Shown: positions 14,901 through 26,789, numbered from the stretch's first letter. The stretch: DNA of 64,000 nucleotides from Platerodrilus igneus (GCA_036346225.1 JARFIW010001670.1:6386001-6450000), one strand, 5' to 3'. Notes: generated by a model not told the origin, from the sequence alone. Numbers and translations: made by a program.

Positions 14901-15350
14901 ATGAGAGTTAAAATGAAGGTCCCGTATGTGAATGTTGTCACGCACGTTAAAGATCCCTACTTGCTTGCAACAGCAAGGGTATTCAAAATTTTCAGGTAAA
15001 AAAAATCTCGCTTCCTGACAAATGTAGTGTCTTCGGGTGAAACATTGGAAAATCAAATGTAGGGGGTATCTTTGTACATCGCTTCTACCTCTTTTTCATT
15101 GTAGCGAGAGGCGGGTATGTAAACTTGTATTATTACTGTATATACCGTCTGAGATTTTAATCTAACCTTGGGTACTCTTTCGTTGTAAGTAGTTTTCTAC
15201 AAAGATTCCTACCTTTTTCCGCATAACTATCCCCACTTCCGGATTTTGTTCTTCTGATCCTGTATGAATTACCCTAATTTCCGCTCAAAAATCCCCCGCC
15301 TCTGGCTACCAAACTTCGATAGTCCCTACTATATCTAATGCTAGCCTATC
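11935..15350 (-). mobile_element. LINE copy 2, inverted relative to copy 1, with a SINE inserted
   Basis: The same LINE family read on the minus strand, 5' end near 15350 and 3' end near 11935. The minus strand encodes the RYQIDYILVGQYFRNQVKD endonuclease block (14573-14500), further endonuclease-to-RT sequence (14389-14052), RT blocks opposite 13700-13000, and the VWST...YG.ET block near 12310-12350. It extends about 600 bp further 3' than copy 1, to a C-terminal RGRP-like end near 11950. Many stops are present. The SINE at 14786-15063 interrupts it in the endonuclease region. The plus strand here contains several long but meaningless frames that are only the complement of the LINE. Confidence 0.85.
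14786..15063 (+). mobile_element. tRNA-derived SINE, copy 1 (inside LINE copy 2)
   Basis: The head carries a tRNA-like promoter: an A-box-like TAGTTGGaatGCG and a B box GGTTCAAATCCC at about 14829-14840. The body reads gcttgaaaaatgttagacgag, then 'cacaaaaatacgc', 'gtcacgcacgttaaagatc' and an end near 'acattggaaaatcaaatgta'. The same order occurs on the minus strand at 51581-51880, which establishes a family. LINE sequence resumes on both sides, with roughly 11 bp of the LINE apparently missing at the junction and no clear target duplication. Confidence 0.75.
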
Positions 15351-15689
15351 CATCTCAATTTTAAATTCTTTAGCTTATATACTTGCTTCATGCTTTTAAC
15401 ATACCACTCCCCGACTCGCAAGATGTTCTCGGTGCTTATTTTCTCTTTATTGAGCTTGCCAATCACATCCTCCGAAATAGTCTATTCCCGGTGATCCGAA
15501 TGAAGGGCCGTTTTACTCCGAAATCTTTACCCGAGAAAATGCCATCATTTTTGAAAACGTCTTTGGTACGCTGTGTACTTGGGAGGTGTGATTGTTTTTT
15601 TGTTGGTCTCCACAACGCAGTAATATGCTCTAGGATGCCATACCGATCCCTATGGTTTCTGTTACTCTAAGTAGTGAAAGATTGGCTAC

Positions 15690-16010
15690 TCGTTTTTGGG
15701 AACTTGTCTTAGTTTGAAGACACCTCCCCCCCTAACCAATTTAGTTAAAGTTAAACAAATTCAATCCCTTTTAGTGTATTCCAGCTTTTTGCAAAGTTCA
15801 CTTGGCTACTTTAAAACACGTATAACTTGGACAATTTCTGAATATAAACGCTGAATTTTAGGCAAGAACAAACGGAATACAAATGAATAAAATAAAGAAA
15901 GGTAAAAAAATCTGATTTTCTAGGTGTCCATTTCAGTTTACTGCAAATTTTGGTTCACAACCTTAAATCATGTGTAACTTGTCCAATTTTTCAGCAAAGA
16001 TGCTGAATTT
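15690..16010 (-). repeat. diverged repeat units related to the 11.3-11.9 kb array, opposite orientation
   Basis: Two units ending near 15860 and 16010 contain 'acttg(g/t)(a/c)caattt', 'cgtataactt/tgtgtaactt' and 'gctgaattttta', the reverse complement of the unit plan seen at 11275-11890. With LINE copy 2 between them, the two arrays may be pieces of one older repeat. Confidence 0.4.
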
Positions 16011-16512
16011 TTATCGCAGCTCGGCATAGATGAACCCGAGAATTGTATGATGTCTGCCCTTTCCAGTTCACACACATAACATAAGCTTGCATTTAAAAAA
16101 TAATATATTTGTAGATCAGTTCTAGCAATGCTTGCATCAGTGACGTAGCAATCAGTTAGCGATGAGGATGTCAAGTCGCCGTGTTCATTGATACGGCTAA
16201 TTTAGCGTAAAACTCAATTAAATTATTACTATTTCGATGTTTAGGAATTACAGAAATTTAATGACGGTCATTAAAAATAATGTTGTTGTGTTCCTTATCT
16301 GATCGTGCTGTTGTTGACTGTTAATACAACCACAGAACAGAAGTGATGCAATGCTAATAACGAGAATTTTTCTCAAGTGTAAATGTCTTCCTCTCGAATA
16401 TGAAAAGAGTATTTATCAACCATTCTTGTACCGCTAGTGCATTATCTAAGCAATCAATAGGTAATACGAAAGAATTTATTAATATCTGTTAGTTAAATGA
16501 GTTTTCGAACAG
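16011..16512. other. spacer, no gene recognised
   Basis: Only short frames in both orientations, with no motif. It contains nothing I can assign. Confidence 0.4.
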
Positions 16513-17215
16513 TAAGTCAAAAATATTCACTAGAATTGTACAAAGACGAACGGAAAAACGAGCTGAAGGAATACTAGGAGAAGGTTAATGTGTGTTTAGG
16601 CAAAACAGGCGAACAGGGGGCTGGGGGGGCTACTTTAGGTCTGAGGGTGATAATGGAGAAAACGATAGAAAAAGGGGAAGAGTGTATATAGGGTTTGTAC
16701 ATCTGAAAAAAGCATTCGACAATGTAAAATGAAAAAAAATGTTCGAAATACTCAAAAAGATTGGATGAGTTTTAGGAATAGACGGGTGGTACATAACTTA
16801 TACAAAGGGCAAACAACGGTAATAGAATTAGAGCAGGAACGTAGAGAAGTAAATATTAGGAAAGGGTGATACAGGGATGTGGCCTATCCCCATTAATTCG
16901 TAACTTGTTTATCGAAGAGGCAATGAATACTGTCAAATGCAGGAAGACATTTGGAATTATTATGCAGGAACAAAAATTGATATGTTAAGATTTGCAGATG
17001 ATATAGCGGTATTAGCATCTAGCAAGAAAGAGCTAGAAGCTGCTATTAATGAAATGGAAACAGTTTTAACAGAGAGATAGGGTATGAAAATTAACAAAAA
17101 TAAAACTAAGGTACTAGTATGCAAAGAAGGGGAAATAAATCAAAAACTAAAATATAAATTGGTAACAAGAACTTACGAGAGGTTAAGATTTCTGCTACCT
17201 AGGAAGCCAAATAAC
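16513..17215 (+). mobile_element. LINE copy 3, truncated RT fragment
   Basis: Nucleotide sequence closely parallels copy 1 from about 9680 to 10360. It starts at 'tcaaaaatattcactagaat', passes the FGFRR-like region, the 'gggtttgtaca...aaaaagcattcgacaatgtaaaatg' block and the RFADDIA-like box near 16990-17010, and ends at 'aataaaactaaggtactagt' and slightly beyond. It is truncated at both ends and has several stops. A guanine-rich stretch near 16615-16630 replaces the corresponding LINE sequence. Confidence 0.85.
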
Positions 17216-17218
17216 ACA

Positions 17219-17880
17219 TTATACGTTACCTTTTTTACAATCCTGTAAAAACGTTTATCAAATTTTGGTCAAATTAAACAAAATTAAAAAATAAAATGCC
17301 ACTCCCAAATACGACTCCATCACTGGGGTGACTGTATTATTTCCACAATTGTCTAATTTTTTGTTGTTCATAAATATTTGCAAATATAATTCAACATATA
17401 CTTAACCGCTATTAATACTAGATAATTTATATATAAATACAAGTGTACCTTCATTAAAAATCTAATTTCTAAACCACAAACTGGTCAAGTATTATTAAAA
17501 AATCTTAAAACAAACATTTGAACCAATTAATCAATAATACAATCACTCCAATATTTTCGTTTCCCATATTGAATTACACGACATTCAAAATCTCATTTCT
17601 GGAAATGCGCTAATAACCAATATAGGAAACAGTTAAAGAGTAACTGTTCCTATCATCATTTCATTTCTCATTTAAAAGTACTCTTTTTATGCTTTAACTA
17701 ACACAAATTCCATCAATAAAACTTACGTTTAAAATCAATACGTACTTGCACATTTCTTAATATTTTTAAATATTCCAACTTCTTTACACGATAACAAAGC
17801 ATAAATTTAGTCAACACGACTCCATGGCTAAGATATCGTTCAACAAGTAATTACTTTCACGTATGATTAATTTACTCTTC
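17219..17880 (+). repeat. dispersed AT-rich repeat, copy A
   Basis: Shares an extended, indel-bearing similarity with 52795-53380. The clearest shared core is '(c/g)ctcccaaataNgactNcatcactgNggtgactg' (copy A near 17305-17332). Matching AT-rich segments follow, including 'aatctaatttctaaaccacaaactggtcaa' against 'aacctaatttcttaatctcaaaccggccag'. It is non-coding. The family is unknown; it may be a MITE or a non-autonomous element. It sits directly after the LINE copy 3 breakpoint. Confidence 0.55.
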
Positions 17881-19635
17881 CACAAACACCAATCCATTTG
17901 CATTTATAACTTACCTACACATAATTAGGAAGTATAAACACAGAAACTCATATATTACTCACTATTTAATTTCCAAGTATATCTTTAAATTTGAGGAAGT
18001 CCAGATACCCTCAGTAACTCCATTATCTGTTCTTCAAACAACAACTCCCTTAACACAACATGCTACAAAATACAAACTATTGGAGCGTTGACCTTTTCAC
18101 GTTCCTGTCCCTTTTTAACCGCACGTCCTGACGTTAATTTCTCGTGAATTGAAATTTACTCATCCTTGGAACCGTAATTTAAAAAAAAGTTACATGCCGC
18201 GTTTTTTCTCTACGTGAATTTATATTTACATTTTGAAGTTGTGTTTCCTTCAACTTTTAAGTTCTCTCCCCCTTACTACTTGCTCATATTACTATATCGT
18301 GGAGGTTCTAATTAAGCTTTTGAACTTCACTTTCAACTGTGGTACTTAGTTCTTGTCTCAAATCTTTTGCTCTATAAAAATCCTATTAATTTCGGTCAGT
18401 ATCCGGTAATACAATATAATAATTTTACTCAACAATTGCGTCCAGGGTCATTGTTACGTTAATTATCTCTATAAGAAAGACAATCGTAGTGTCTTGCAAT
18501 ATTTAAAGATATTTGTATTTGAGTTTTAAAACAAGTCATCGGCCTGGATTATTATGTTTATTATGTATTTAAGAAAAATAGTGTTATACCTTATTATTTG
18601 AACTACATTCATAGAAACAAAATTTGAAATATTGTGCTTAATAAAGATTAATAATTTGTGGAATCTATTCCACAAGGCGCGTCCATATTTAGTCTGCCCA
18701 TCCAAATTTACTAATTGTTCCTTTACTATGTAATTTAGAGCTGACGTAACGCAACGCGAATGGTATGGAGCAGTATTTTATGTTTGTAGTGTAATGAGGG
18801 GATATGAATAAAATATAAGTGTTATCCAAAGTTAATTCTTCTTTATGTGTTTTTAAAAAATTTTCTATAAAATCGTTGGGCATTTATTATTATGAGTAAT
18901 ATTATTATGATATTATATTCTTTTACAAAGTTGAAATCATAAAGAGTTTCCGTAAGCAGTCTATGTACAGCAATACTGAAAACAAGCTCACTTTGTGTCG
19001 TTTGGGGTAAGCTAAATCAAAAGGGATAAGATTATCAGTATGCACTGGTTTTCTATAGATATCAAATGTTATTTTAGTATTTTTCAAATTTACTAAAGTG
19101 CAGTAAATTTTAACAAGAAAGAAAATTAGTTAATGATTTGATTCGTCTTGTTCTGCGCGTGTTACAGTATCAAATAAAAATGTGAGGTGGTTAAAAACTG
19201 ACTCAAGTGCAAATAGTCACATCAAGAGTAAAGAACCTTCTGAAAATGTTAATATTAGTATAAAAACTTGATCATTTAACGTCTTCCTTATCACAAAATT
19301 GCTGCTCAGTAAATTTCACAACTGCCTTTTTTGATTCGATGCGTAATCAGCAACAAAATAAAAAAATACATCAGATCTATCCTAGTACAGATAGTTTTCT
19401 CTCAGTCGTTTGGCTTAATTGGCACTTAAATATCCGCTCGCTGAAGGATACATGAACGTCGAAAATAGGCGGGCGTATACAGAAAACACGGTGCTTCCTT
19501 GGTTCTGGGTATGTGGGCACCACAGGCAAAAGTATGAACACACATATCAAGGAACATAACGAAGCTGCCGCCTATTACAAGCAGGTAAGTAGGTAAGTCA
19601 GTAGTCGCCGTACCTGCTATTACCATGAGAACATA
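17881..19635. other. AT-rich spacer, no gene recognised
   Basis: No frame above 66 codons and no motif. Near 19576-19618 there is a small imperfect hairpin (AAGCAGGTA ... TACCTGCTA) just outside the piggyBac-like left end. Confidence 0.4.
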
Positions 19636-19669
19636 ATATAGTTCATTTCACGGATCAGTAGTGTGACGT
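19636..19669 (+). repeat. left terminal inverted repeat of the piggyBac-like element
   Basis: Begins ATATAGTTCATTTCACGG. It is the reverse complement of 44371-44404 with one mismatch, a purine transition near position 25. If ATAT is the target duplication, the true repeat is the inner 30 bp. Confidence 0.75.
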
Positions 19670-20225
19670 CATATGCAATAGATACTGCCATGTTGTCATA
19701 CTGTACAATTATATTCATTTTCTATAGTTTCGTTTGTCGTGTATATACATAACCTAGCTTCTGCATAATTAAATATTAAATTCTCTGTTTATTCTTTCCA
19801 CTGCTTACAAACTCTACAGATGTTGTTTATTACAACTACAGTTATTACTTAGTAAACGTGCCAATAAATACCTTATTCTGTTATTGGGTAATATTTTTAT
19901 CAACTGCAAAATTTGTGCAAATAGTTAGCCCGATTTTTACTACGTTTAATGTTAATTCATCATTTAACCCGGGAGAAGGCGCATGGCGGGGAAGAGACCG
20001 CAACGGGAATCATTTCGCTCATGTATACGCTCCACCTCCTAATCGTCACTAAGTTACTGGAGGGAGATTCACAACTGCTCTCACGTAGTTATCTAGCGAC
20101 AGTGCCCCGTAGTGTTTGTTGCAGTAAACGTCTCTCGTCTGTGCGGCGTTTTTTACCGCGTGTGCCTACAGTTACAAAATTTTTGCGCTAAAATGGATAT
20201 TGGAGAACGTAATAGGATATGTTGA

Positions 20226-20634
20226 ATGTTAGCTAGTGTTGAAAAAGAAGAAGAACGGAACACTAATCTTCGGCAAGAACAGGATAGAGTTGGGAAAGTT
20301 CTTTTTGAAAATGATAGTGATGAACATGACATTCTAAATGAAGATGATTCCGAAGGTGACGAGGACCACGTTGACGTCAGTGATCATAACACTGATACTG
20401 AAGAATCGGCAGATGAGTGTTCTGAGGCATTTGCTCCATTGAACAATAGCCTTTACTACTTATCAAGATATGGAAACACAAGATGGAATATGTACAAAAG
20501 AACTACTGTTGGTCGCGGGAGAATAAAAACAAAAAATATAGTATCACATTTGCCGGGTCCAAAAGTGAAGCTAGGAATGTATCATCAGCAATTGAATCCT
20601 GGTCACTGTTTTTTCAGGATGAAACTTTGGATAC
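20226..20634 (+). pseudogene. piggyBac-like transposase, N-terminal part (exon before the BEL/Pao insertion)
   Basis: The start codon is the ATG at 20226. An acidic low-complexity N-terminus (ENDSDEHDILNEDDSEGDED) is followed by GNTRWNMYKRT and then KTKNIVSHLPGPKVK, the conserved N-terminal block of piggyBac-family proteins (ENIVxHLPG-like). Shortly after HLPGPK the frame slips by one base. The family-typical tryptophan segment then continues in another frame, ending at DETLDT where the BEL/Pao LTR begins at 20635. The protein continues at 42808 on the far side of the insertion. It acts, when intact, as a nuclear cut-and-paste DDD transposase. This copy is inactive. Confidence 0.8.
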
Positions 20635-20918
20635 TGTTAGGATTTAGTATTTTTCTTATGTAGCATCTGTACATTCTTGAAAGCATTTTGATTTATTTGT
20701 ACCGTTAGGTAAAAACAAGCTTTAGAACCCTTCCTCAAGGGTCGACGAGTTTGGTTTTACATTCCATCGGAGTAAGATGTACACGGTTTACTGTATTGCA
20801 ACTATTTTTACTCAATATAATGTTTAATTGCTAACTTGTGTTTCATTAATTATTCAAGCAATCTACAGTCCGCTATAATTATTCAATTTTATCGAACCAG
20901 CTGGAGAGTTACTCCACA
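20635..20918 (+). repeat. 5' LTR of the BEL/Pao element
   Basis: TG...CA-bounded, 284 bp, and one substitution away from the 3' LTR with no indels. The possible primer-binding site TGGTCACTTCCGGCCAC starts 2 bp after the LTR end. I did not identify the matching tRNA. Confidence 0.92.
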
Positions 20919-21533
20919 TTTGGTCACTTCCGGCCACATTATAAAATTAGTATTACGTGTAATTCAACAAGCAATACTAAATCAACTTAACTATCTGAAG
21001 TCGCCGCTTGGCTCAGAAAATTATTCGAAGCTTAATTCGCACGGGGATTAAGTACATTAATCGAATCGAGAAAGCTACTGCACGCTTGATTGGTTCGACA
21101 AAACATTATTTGTGTTGTGTTTGGCGATTAAGAAAATGCTACTTATGTGCTACCACTGCTCAAATACAAAGAAGAACGCACGCACAAGACAAAGGAAACT
21201 GTAAGTCCGTTCCTTTTGATACCTATCCTTTGCATGCAATAATATCAATTATTCCGTTAGTCACATACAATAAAATCTTAATTTATGTTTGCATGATTTA
21301 TTTTGCCAACTGTATCGATTTTTCAGTCGACATACTTCATTGCAAAAGGAAAATATTTCTTCTGTTCGTAATTGTGTAGGTTCGCAAGAAATCTATAAAA
21401 AGATTCTTGCATCCCTTATTTCTTACGCCGCCTTTGGGTCTGGCGCATTAAACTACCGTTACTTGTCGGAGAACACAAGGGTTCGTTTACTTCTTAGCAT
21501 TTTATAATAACATCGTAAATAAATATTGTAACC

Positions 21534-22958
21534 ATGTCTCAAGAAACTGAGGAACTTAAGTATTTAATTAAAAATCGTGGTCTAATTAAATCAAAGGCTA
21601 CCAGATTTCACAATTGGGTCGAAATCACTTCCGACTCTAAAGGGTTAGGCGAATTACAATCGCGTCTTGAGAAATTTGAATTGTGTTTCTCGGAATTTGA
21701 ATCTATTCAAATTCAGATTGAACTATCCGATGATTCAAATTTGGAGCAACATTTGGAGTATAGGGATGCGTTTGAAAACTTATATCATGCGACCGTTGCT
21801 AAGGCTCGCGAAGCACTAACAAAAGCTACATCGCCTATTATTACCGGTAATCGTTCTGCATTACAAAGCAATGAAGAAGCAAATGTGTCCCATATAAATG
21901 TTCGATTGCCGCAAATCAATTTGGAGTCATTTTCAGGCTCCTATGACACATTTTTAAGTTTCTTTGATTCATTCAAATCACTGATCCATGACAACCACGT
22001 ACTAACACAGCAACAAAAATTCTATTATTTAAAAATAGCCTCAAGGGGAGGCACTAAATTTAATAGCAAATCTTGAAGTAACGGACTTGAATTATTCGGT
22101 TGCCCTAAAACATTGAAGGAGCGCTACGAAAACAAACGCATAATCATAAACACTCACTTAAGAAATCTATTTGAGATATCACCTATTTCTAGGGAGTCGC
22201 ACGTGCAATTGCGAAAATTGATTGATACATTTCAAGTTAATTTAAGGTGTTTAAAAACTCTAGATCAACCAGTTGATAACTGGGATACAATTCTCATCTA
22301 TCTAATTGCCAATAAATTAGATAATGCTACGCGCAAAGAATGGGAAGCTTTTGTTATGGGAAGCACACCACCCAATATGTCTCAATTCTTAGATTTTTTG
22401 AATAATAGACGTCAACTATTAGAAACTCTGGATCATAAAAGCTCGTACATTTCAACCAAAAATGATACTAAGCAAATGTCTCACATCGCCACTAATTTTA
22501 ACTCTACCTGTGCTATGTGTCAGGGCAATCATTTCATATTTCATTGTAAAAAGTTTCTGGGACTGAAACCCCACGAGAGATGCGCAGAAGTCAAAAGACT
22601 CCACTTATGCACCAACTGCTTAAAGGCAGGTCACTTCAGCAATACGTGCACATCGCGTTCTTGCCGTCGCTGCGACAAAATGCACAATACATCATTACAC
22701 ATTGACAATCATTCAAGCCCCGGTAGTAAACAAGCTTACAACCAACGAAGAGGACAGGGACAATCAAATAGTGATAAACACAACACGGATCCCTCCCAAA
22801 ATATAGTGCAAACCATGTCGACACACAGTACAGTTGTTGACAACAATAAAGAAAACGCTGCAACGGGCAGCACCATTGCTCATTGTGCAAACACAAATAA
22901 TTCCTTAACTTTGTTACAAACAGCAATGATTTATATTTTGACTCAAACAACGAGTTAG
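21534..22958 (+). pseudogene. BEL/Pao gag region with zinc knuckles (frameshifted)
   Basis: ATG at 21534 in a good context. The N-terminal capsid region (MSQETEELKYLIKNRGLIKS, later LPQINLESFSGSYDTFLSFF) matches the conserved DUF1759 block of BEL/Pao Gag. The frame breaks at about 22040-22110, in and near A and G runs, and resumes as LKERYENKRIIINTHLRNLF. Three Cys/His knuckles follow at about 22510-22690 (CAMCQGNHFIFHC, CTNCLKAGHFSNTC, CRRCDKMHNTSLH), as expected for RNA-binding Gag of this superfamily. It would package the element RNA in virus-like particles. Apart from short indels the gene looks complete. Confidence 0.88.
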
Positions 22959-23605
22959 TTGAAGCAAGATGCTTGCTAGATTCAGGCAGTATGTTAAATT
23001 TCATCACCCGTGATTTGGTAAGAAAACTGAACTTACAGGAAACGCGCATAAACACGACAATAAATGGAATTAATAACCTGAATGTCACCATAAATTCGAA
23101 AACGAATGCTACAATCCAATCCAAAACCAATTCGTTCAAATCAACTGCTTCATTTATAATCATTGACGTCATTACAGGTAATATTCCAACTCAATCGTTT
23201 GATCATAACCTAACCATACCACACGGTATTACGTTAGCAGATCCATGTTTTAACAACTCCAGAGAAATCGATATTCTATTAGGTTCTGGAATATTTTTCA
23301 ATCTGTTGTCTGTCGGACAGATAAAATTAAGTAGAGGTCAGCCTATATTACAAAAATCTAAGTTAGGGTATCTCATATCAGGCTCAATTGCTTCACAATC
23401 TCTTAGACGTGCTAGTAGTGCGAATAGTTGTCTTCTTACCACCGCTGCCGCACAGCAATTAAGCTCACAACTGCAAGGGTTTTGGGAAGTGGAGCAATAC
23501 ACTCAATCACATAACTTCACAAAGGAGGAGCAACAATGTGAAGATCATTTTAAGCAAAATCATTCTATCGACGACAATGGCAATTTCATAGTGAAATTAC
23601 CCTAA
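22959..23605 (+). pseudogene. BEL/Pao aspartic protease region (DUF1758-like)
   Basis: Starts with CLLDSG-type sequence in the frame across 22970-22990. LDSGSMLNFITRDLVRKLNL shows the D-S-G catalytic motif of a retropepsin. The following FNNSREIDILLGSGIFFNLL and LGYLISGSI are typical of the BEL/Pao protease-to-RT linker. The frame closes at 23605 just before the RT domain. This is probably a small indel in a continuous gag-pol frame rather than a true gene end. Confidence 0.85.
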
Positions 23606-23641
23606 AGGGCAATTACCAGAACATTGGCAATAACTTATTAA

Positions 23642-24994
23642 ATGCTACTAAAGGTTATACTGGATCGAGCGAAAGCTGTCAAAAACGAGTACTTAAAGGA
23701 TATGTACCATGATTTCATGAAGGAGTATGAAAACTTAGGTCATATGACAAAACTTTCCCACGAAGTCGTTAATTCTGATTCCCAATCATTAATCTATTAT
23801 ATTCCTCATCATTATGTTACAAAGGAATCAAGCACCACAACTAAACTCCGAGTTGTCTTTGATGCCAGTTGTAGGTCCCAATGCGAATCATCCCTTAATG
23901 ATGTGTTGATGGTAGGTCCTAACATTCAGGATGATCTCCTTTCGATACTTCTCAGGTTTAGAATTCATAATTACATTATTACCGCCGATGTGCAAAAAAT
24001 GTATAGATGTGTTCTCGTGCATCCTGAACATCGAGACCTGCAACGAATTGTATGGCGTTTCGATAGCAATAAGACTATCGATCATTATCAGCTAAATACT
24101 GTGACATACGGTACTGCTAGCGCTTCATTTTTAGCAACACGCGTCCTCCATCAAATAAGCCACAATAATAAAACTAAATTTCCGCTGGCTTCTCAAGTAA
24201 TTAAAAACGATTTCTACGTAGATGACCTCATCACAGGAGGCAACGACATTCAAACGATTATTTCATTAAAGAACAATATTTCACACATTCTATCTTCAGT
24301 AGGTTTTCATCTCCGTAAATGGAATTCAAATGCGAGACAAATAATCACAAGTGAAGCTGATGTTGACACAATCGACAGGGCATTTTACATTTCAAGCAGT
24401 GCGGACCAAAAAATTCTGAAAATTTCTTGGAATTCCGATAGGGAGGTTTTGTATTACAAGGTCAGCTTCGACGAATCAACCAACAAAATCACCAAAAGGC
24501 TTGTTCTATCCGAAATTTCGAAGTTGTTTGATCCTTTAGGACTTTTAGGGTCCGTTATAATCAACGCTAAGATTTTGATGCAACGGCTGTGGCAGTTAGA
24601 AGTAGGCTGGGATAGAATCTTACCTATTGACATTCAAACACAATGGCTAAAATTTAGGGATCAATTATCAAGTCTAAACGAGTTTCAGGTTACACGTCAC
24701 GCTTGTCTTAAGGATCGACATGTTTTAGAATTACATGGTTTCTGTGACGCAAGCACTCTCGCATACGGCGCTGTTATTTATATCAAGTCGCGTAGTTCAT
24801 CAGGCACAATTTCGGTGAGTTTACTTTGCGCCAAGTCACGTGTTGCTCCATTAAAAACGATCACCGTACCAAAATTGGAACTTTGCGGTGCACTTTTACT
24901 TTCACAGCTGATAAAGAAGGTTTCCACTAACCTAAGTGTTGAACCTTCGAATGTATTTTGCTGGTCAGACTCACAATTGCTCTTGCTTGGATAA
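23642..24994 (+). pseudogene. BEL/Pao reverse transcriptase and start of RNase H
   Basis: 450 codons open. Motifs in order: TTKLRVVFDAS (fingers), IITADVQKMYRCVLVHPEHR (palm A), NTVTYGTASASFLATRVLHQ, and FYVDDLITGG (the YVDD catalytic box, about 24214-24240). Then comes KRLVLSEISKLFDPLGLLG, diagnostic of Pao-type pol, and LHGFCDASTLAYGAVIYIKS beginning RNase H, with KLELCGALLLSQL. The stop at 24994 is a frameshift inside RNase H, since the next frame carries on. Confidence 0.92.
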
Positions 24995-25752
24995 AATCTG
25001 AACCCAGTCTTTATAAAATATTTGTTGCTAATCGCGTGTCACAAATTCAGGATCTAATAAATCAAGAACGTTGGCATCATGTCTCATCAGAGAATAATCC
25101 TGCCGACATTATATCACGGGGTCTTAACGCAACCCAGTTAATTCAGTCACAGCTCTGGTGGTACGGTCCATCATTCTTACATCGAGACATCGAACAGTGG
25201 CCTGAAAAACCTCATTTAACTAGCACTGAATTAGAGAAAAACTCTGATGCCAAATTTGCTTTACACACTACATTGACGCTTATAATTAACTTTGATATCT
25301 TTGAAAGATTTTCGTCGATTAAACGGTTACAAAGGGTTACTGCGTACTGTCTAAGATTTGCAAATAATCTAAGATCTGAAAGGGTAATTGGTGAACTCAG
25401 TACAACTGAAAATGAAACAGCCTTACTAGTCCTCATTAAACTAGTACAGTTGTCAGCATTTCCTCAAGAAATATTCGCGTTAAGAGGAGGCAAACCAGTT
25501 TCACCCAAAAGCAAACTCCTATCGCTATCTCCAATTTTGGACGATAATGGAGTTATTCGTGTTGGCGGTAGATTAAAAAATTCCGACTTAAGTTTTGAGC
25601 AAGCTCATCAAATAGTCTTGCCCGACAACCACAATTTCACTCGGTTGTTAATACGACAAGCCCACTTAGAGAACTTACATGCTGGGACACAATTATTACT
25701 TGCTACAATTCGACAAAATTCTGACCCTGAATGGGAAAAGGGCCATACGTAG
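24958..25752 (+). pseudogene. BEL/Pao RNase H C-terminus and integrase N-terminus
   Basis: Continues from the previous frame: ISQIQDL-like connection region, SSENNPADIISRGLNATQLI (the conserved NPADxxSRG motif), LWWYGPSFLH, and GGRLKNSDLSFEQAHQIVLP leading into the integrase zinc-binding region (LLIRQAHLENLHAGTQLLLA). The frame breaks again at 25752. Catalytic residues of the linking RNase H segment lie in the short overlap with the upstream frame. Confidence 0.88.
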
Positions 25753-26769
25753 CGTGCTTCGTAAATGTATAACGTGCTTTCAGTGCTCCATTTCAATCCA
25801 TTCCGAAAATGGGCGATTTACCAGAGGCTAGAGTAACCCTGCCAGGCCCTTCAATCGCTGCGGTGTAGATTATTGTGGTCCTATTTTTATCAAGGATGGT
25901 AAATTAAGAAATCGAAAAATAATCAAGGCATACATTTGCATCTTCATGTGTTTTAGCACGAAAGCTGTTCACATAGAGGTGGTCAGCGACCTTGCAGCAG
26001 ACAGCTTCTTAAATGCATTTAAAAGATTTATATCTAGGCGTGGTTTCTGTCAGCATATATTTTGTGATAATGCTACCAATTTTGTTGGTGCCAGGAATCG
26101 CTTAGACCTAATTGCGAAATCGTTTTATGATAGTCTCAACCATGAAAATTTTAAATTATATGCTATCAACCATAAGATCACTTTTCATTTTAACCCTCCC
26201 AGGAGTCCTCATTTTGCAGGATTATGCGAACGTATGGTTCGCTCATTCAAAACTCATTTTATCAGAGTGATCGGGAATACTGCCCTTACTTATGAATCCT
26301 TGAATACAATCACCACCCAAATTGAAGCAGTACTTAATTCCCGTCCTATATGCCCAATCTCCAACGATCCACTTGATTTTTCCCACTAACACCCGGACAT
26401 TTTCTAATCGGCGGTGCGCTAAATTCAATTCCTCAAAAAAAGGTTATGTCGTTGCCGAGTAATCGCTTGCGGCATTATGAACAACTACAGCAGATGGTGC
26501 AACATTTCTGGAAGCGCTGGTCTTTCGAATATTTACACCAGCTTCAACAGCGTACAAAATGGAAAACAGGCAACAGCCATTCACCAGCAATAGGTGATTT
26601 GATTTTATTGAACGAAGATAACACAGCCCCCCTGCAGTGAAAATTAGGACGAATAACAGAAGTACACCCTGGTCAAGATGGAACAATACGTGTTGTGTCT
26701 GTTAAAACTAGTGCAGGTCATTTCAAACGTGCTGTGGCTAAGGTCTCTGCTCTACCTGTGAACGAATAA
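25753..26769 (+). pseudogene. BEL/Pao integrase core and C-terminal domain
   Basis: A frame around 25850 carries the VDYCGPIFI-type first catalytic Asp. 25946-26389 carries FSTKAVHIEVVSDLAADSFL, IFCDNATNFVGARNRL (second Asp) and NPPRSPHFAGLCERMVRSFK (catalytic Glu), so the DDE set is present. The C-terminal part (DUF5641-like: 'LLNEDNTAP', 'VHPGQDGTIRVVSVKT') runs in broken frames to a TAA at 26767-26769. The Polinton target site begins only 15 bp later. Confidence 0.88.
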
Positions 26770-26783
26770 TGTTCATGAACAAT

Positions 26784-26789
26784 ATTGTA
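26784..26789 (+). repeat. Polinton target-site duplication, left copy (ATTGTA)
   Basis: ATTGTA immediately precedes the element end AGTAGACC. The identical hexamer follows the other end at 42445-42450. A 6-bp duplication is the norm for Polintons, so this fixes both boundaries exactly. Confidence 0.93.
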
